This document shows, piece after piece, positions 34,046-36,893 of a stretch of 36,893 nt of DNA. Numbering within the stretch: the stretch's first letter is position 1; each line of letters begins with the position of its first letter. A model generated the notes under the pieces. The model worked only from the letters and a program-made list of their open reading frames with translations. It made no database searches and was not told the DNA's origin. A program made the translations under genes and the position numbers. Origin of the DNA: JAWLFY01 sp964462125 (GTDB lineage Bacteria > Planctomycetota > Planctomycetia > Pirellulales > Pirellulaceae); the NCBI GenBank assembly GCA_964462125.1, contig CAYWXT010000020.1, positions 1-36,893 on the forward strand, written 5' to 3'.

Positions 34046-36238
34046 TCACGCGACATCCCCCAAATCCAACCGCCTCTCATACCGCCGTAATACCTGGCCC
34101 CGCAGTTCACTCAGCTCCTCCGCATCGAGCTGGGGATCGGCATCGATCATGTCCTGGGCCAACTCCCGGGCGACGACCAGGATCGGCTCATCGCGGACCA
34201 GATCGGCAACCCGCATCGCCGGCATCCCGCTCTGCCGCTTGCCCAGCAGATCCCCGGGACCGCGGAGGCGAAAGTCGGCCTCGGCCAGTTCAAAGCCGTC
34301 CCTCGACCGCTCGAAGACCTGCAGCCGCTCGTCGTCCTCCGGGGAGCCCTCGCCATCGGTGAAGACGCCCACGTGCCCGGTGTGGACGCCCCGTGAGACC
34401 CGTCCACGAAGCTGGTGCAACTGCGCCAGTCCAAAACGGTTCCCTCCCAGAATCGTCATCACGGTCGCGTTGGGAACATCGATCCCCACCTCGATCACGG
34501 TGGTGCTGACCAGGACCTGCAGATTTCCTGAATGGAACGCCTCCATCACCGCTCGCTTCTCCTCCGCTGGCATCCGGCCATGCAGCAAACCGACGCGGTA
34601 TCCTGCCAACTGGTTTTGCGCCAGCGTTTCAAACGTCCGCAACACCGAGGAGACATCTTCAGCAGGGTCGGCCCCAGCCGGCTCGCCCTCCTGGATCGAC
34701 TCTGAAAGTTCGGTGGGGACAGCGGCCACCCGCGGCGCCACCACGTAAGCCTGACGTCCTTCGTCGAGCCGAGCCCGGACAAAGGCCCACCAGCGATCTT
34801 TCCAGCCGTCACGCGCGAGATAGGTCTTCACCTCGCCCCGCCCCGGCGGCTGCTCGCGGAGGGTCGTCAGGTCGACATCGCCGAAAAGCGTCATCGCGAT
34901 CGAGCGGGGAATCGGGGTCGCCGACATCACCAGGCAGTGCGGGTCGGTGCCACCGCCCCGGAGGCGAACCCGTTGTCGCACCCCGAATTTGTGTTGTTCA
35001 TCAATCACGCACAGCCCGAGTCGATGCAGATCTAGCTGGCGGTGCAGCAGCGCCTGAGTGCCGACCAACAGATCGATTTCCCCGGCCGCCGCCGCCCGCA
35101 ACACCTCGCGGCGCTGAATCGTTGTCAGAGAACCGCACAACAACCCGATCCGCACGCGGGAGCCGGCCAGCGTTTCGGTCAGCGTCGCGTGGTGCTGCCG
35201 CGCCAAGATCTCCGTCGGCGCCATCAACACCGCTTGGTGACCGTGCGCCACGGCCAACATCATCGCGTAGACCGCAATCACCGTCTTGCCGCTGCCGACG
35301 TCCCCCTGGAGCAACCGATTCATCGGAAATTGTCGAGACATGTCACGCCCGATCTGCTCGATCGCCCGACGTTGGTCGCCGGTCAATTCAAACGGAAAGC
35401 GGTTCAAGATCCGCGCGTTGATCACCGGAGAGGGAGACAGCGGCGGTGCCCGTAATTCCGTCGTCAAGCGGCGGCGGCGAATCGCCAACGCCAACTGCAT
35501 CACCAACAGCTCCTGAAAGATCAACCGCAGCCTGGCGGCGATGAGGTCCGTTTCGCTCGCGGGATAATGAATCGACCTCACCGACGCTGTGATCGATGGC
35601 AGTGGCCCTCCCGAGAGCAACTCGTGACTCGCTTGGCCGACTTTCGCCAACGCCTCGGCAGCGCGGTTGCGAAGCGCCTCGGGAAGGACCTCGACCAGCG
35701 ATTCGCCCAGGGCATCGACAACCAACCGCGTCAGCCGCCGCAGGTCGGCTTGCCGAACACCCTCGGTCAACGGATAGACCGGGTGGATCGCTGCCGCCTC
35801 CCCCGATTCCCCCTCGGCCAACAGAATCACCTGGGGATGAACAAACTCCATCCGCAACCCTTTCAGCCGGGGTGTGCCGGAGATCTGCACCCGCTGGCCA
35901 AAGCTGATCTGCTCAGCCCGAAACGGCTGATTGAAAAAGACGATCCGCACGGCGCCGGTCTCGTTCTCGACGATCGCAGCAAAGACCGAACGCCCTGGGG
36001 TACGGGAGGCGAGTTCGGCGTCGGTGATCGTCCCCACCACCGAAGCGGGTTCGCCCTCGCGGAGAGAATCGATTGGCCGGTTCGGCGCCGGACGCTCGTA
36101 ATCGCGCGGAAAAAAGAAGAGCACGTCACGGGCCGTCTTCAACCCCAACCGCCGCAAACGCTCCGCCCGCTCCGGGCCGACCCCCGGCAAGTACTGCACG
36201 TCGGTTGCAAGCGTCAGTGTGGGTCGAACGTCCGGCAT
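34046..36238 (-). CDS. recG: ATP-dependent DNA helicase RecG
   Basis: The 730-residue protein has the RecG order. The N-terminal wedge/OB-fold domain (about residues 10-240) opens with YLPGVGPERAERLRRLGL. The SF2 helicase core has Walker A GDVGSGKT (312-319), motif Ia near MAPTEILARQH, DEQH (413-416), motif III SATPIPRS, and the second RecA domain with TTVIEVGIDVPNA and the QLHQLRGRVSRG motif near the end. RecG remodels stalled replication forks and branch-migrates Holliday junctions. The ATG at 36238 has a purine-rich GGGGGATAGGGG upstream. The length is slightly over E. coli RecG (693). It is a normal housekeeping gene with no visible link to the Wadjet operon. Confidence 0.96.
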   Translation of the reverse strand: MPDVRPTLTLATDVQYLPGVGPERAERLRRLGLKTARDVLFFFPRDYERPAPNRPIDSLREGEPASVVGTITDAELASRTPGRSVFAAIVENETGAVRIVFFNQPFRAEQISFGQRVQISGTPRLKGLRMEFVHPQVILLAEGESGEAAAIHPVYPLTEGVRQADLRRLTRLVVDALGESLVEVLPEALRNRAAEALAKVGQASHELLSGGPLPSITASVRSIHYPASETDLIAARLRLIFQELLVMQLALAIRRRRLTTELRAPPLSPSPVINARILNRFPFELTGDQRRAIEQIGRDMSRQFPMNRLLQGDVGSGKTVIAVYAMMLAVAHGHQAVLMAPTEILARQHHATLTETLAGSRVRIGLLCGSLTTIQRREVLRAAAAGEIDLLVGTQALLHRQLDLHRLGLCVIDEQHKFGVRQRVRLRGGGTDPHCLVMSATPIPRSIAMTLFGDVDLTTLREQPPGRGEVKTYLARDGWKDRWWAFVRARLDEGRQAYVVAPRVAAVPTELSESIQEGEPAGADPAEDVSSVLRTFETLAQNQLAGYRVGLLHGRMPAEEKRAVMEAFHSGNLQVLVSTTVIEVGIDVPNATVMTILGGNRFGLAQLHQLRGRVSRGVHTGHVGVFTDGEGSPEDDERLQVFERSRDGFELAEADFRLRGPGDLLGKRQSGMPAMRVADLVRDEPILVVARELAQDMIDADPQLDAEELSELRGQVLRRYERRLDLGDVA

Positions 36239-36308
36239 CCCCTATCCCCCATCGGTCGTGATTCACCGTCATCGTAGCGGAACTCGCCGCGACCACCGAG
36301 GGGCATTG

Positions 36309-36893
36309 TCACGCCGAATCCACCCGCACCACAACGCTCTTAAACGCGGGCGTCCTACTCTGCGGATCGATCCGCCGTCCGACCAGCACGTTGGCTTCCG
36401 GGTAGTACATCAATGCGTTCCCCGAGCGAATTGCTTCGAAGCTCCGCGCCAGGATGTTCTCCATCACCCCGGTGTCGCTCCGCACGGTCACACCCTGATC
36501 ATGCGCGAAGCCGAACCGTCGCATGTCCGCGGGGTGCATCAAGATCACGTCGCGGCGATCCTGGTTGCGATACAGGTCTTCCTCTTCATAGACGACCGTG
36601 TTGAACTGGCCTTCACTGCGAACGGTCATCAACCGCAATTCACGCTCGCCTGTCCCCGGCAGCGGCGGCAGGTCGTGGTGGTGCATCACCGCCCGGCCGT
36701 CGGCGGTTGCAAACTTGGGTTCGTGGAAGGTTCGCCCGCCGATCTGGAACTCTTCTTTCGACTGGTCGATCTCGCGAATTTTCTCGTAACCCGGGACGAC
36801 ACTCCCGATCCATTCCCGGATGGTGGCGGTTCGCCGCATTGCTTTCCAATCGACGCCAGCGGTGCTCACCAGCTGCTCACCGAGGGTCGCGAT
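36309..36893 (-). CDS. C-terminal part of an FdhF/YdeP-type molybdopterin oxidoreductase (cut by the window edge)
   Basis: The frame is open from the right edge, so the start and most of the gene lie outside; about 194 residues are visible. These form the C-terminal molybdopterin-dinucleotide-binding domain: LMTVRSEGQFNTVVYEEEDLYR matches the domain's opening strand, shown in part, and VILMHPADMRRFGF plus MYYPEANVLV follow. It matches the YdeP/FdhF-like alpha subunit family (TIGR01701) that needs a bis-MGD cofactor. The substrate is unknown for most members. It ends 69 bases before the recG start region, same strand, without clear operon evidence. Confidence 0.8.
   Translation of the reverse strand: MATLGEQLVSTAGVDWKAMRRTATIREWIGSVVPGYEKIREIDQSKEEFQIGGRTFHEPKFATADGRAVMHHHDLPPLPGTGERELRLMTVRSEGQFNTVVYEEEDLYRNQDRRDVILMHPADMRRFGFAHDQGVTVRSDTGVMENILARSFEAIRSGNALMYYPEANVLVGRRIDPQSRTPAFKSVVVRVDSA

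Noticed and set aside
1..36893. CRISPR arrays, tRNA, rRNA, insertion sequences, phage genes
   Set aside because: No spaced direct repeats, no tRNA-like cloverleaf with CCA arm, no transposase or phage proteins were seen on reading both strands.

Overview
The window reads as a gene-dense chromosomal segment of a high-GC planctomycete, probably a Rhodopirellula/Pirellulaceae-like bacterium. That placement is an inference from gene content (a DUF3592 membrane protein, a large multihaem cytochrome, a TAXI-TRAP transporter, DevABC-type exporter parts), from GC-rich coding sequence on both strands, and from hairpin repeats between genes; no rRNA or tRNA is present to confirm it. There are 25 protein genes, one of them cut by the right edge and one apparently broken by a single-base frameshift. 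No non-coding gap exceeds 300 bases. I see no integrase, insertion sequence, tRNA or CRISPR array.

Layout, left to right. (1) 70-2769, minus: a seven-haem c-type cytochrome followed by a small five-helix membrane protein rich in intramembrane histidines, read as an electron-transfer pair. (2) 2929-4065, plus: a DUF3592 membrane protein. (3) 4252-12666, plus: four tightly coupled genes forming a complete type II Wadjet (JetABCD) anti-plasmid defence operon, with a plausible promoter carrying a perfect 10-bp palindrome between its -35 and -10 boxes. (4) 12762-20650: a RmlD-like reductase with a substituted catalytic lysine, an unrecognised membrane protein, leucyl aminopeptidase, a UbiD-family decarboxylase, and a HI0933/BaiN-type flavoprotein with a frameshift near its start. 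(5) 20825-28284: a fatty acid desaturase, a TolC-like periplasmic/outer-membrane protein, and a DevB-DevC-DevC operon divergent from a DevA ATPase that carries an extra cyclic-nucleotide-binding-like domain at its C-terminus. This looks like a tripartite lipid or glycolipid export locus. (6) 28319-36893, minus: a 2-oxoglutarate/Fe(II) dioxygenase, a TAXI-TRAP transporter (fused permease plus binding lipoprotein), a PfkB adenosine kinase, RecG helicase, and the C-terminal part of an FdhF/YdeP-type molybdopterin oxidoreductase. A branched, cloverleaf-like inverted repeat sits just after the kinase gene.

How the parts fit together: JetA (kleisin-like), JetB (KITE-like) and JetC (SMC-like ATPase) should build a MukBEF-like loop-extruding complex, and JetD (Toprim) should be the nuclease that cuts closed circular plasmids. 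The DevA/B/C/C proteins and the TolC-like protein would span the envelope, and the desaturase may act on the lipid they carry. The most noteworthy items are the DevA-cNMP fusion, the complete Wadjet operon with its candidate operator, the cloverleaf repeat, the TolC-like protein without an obvious barrel, and the two degenerate or broken Rossmann-fold enzymes.
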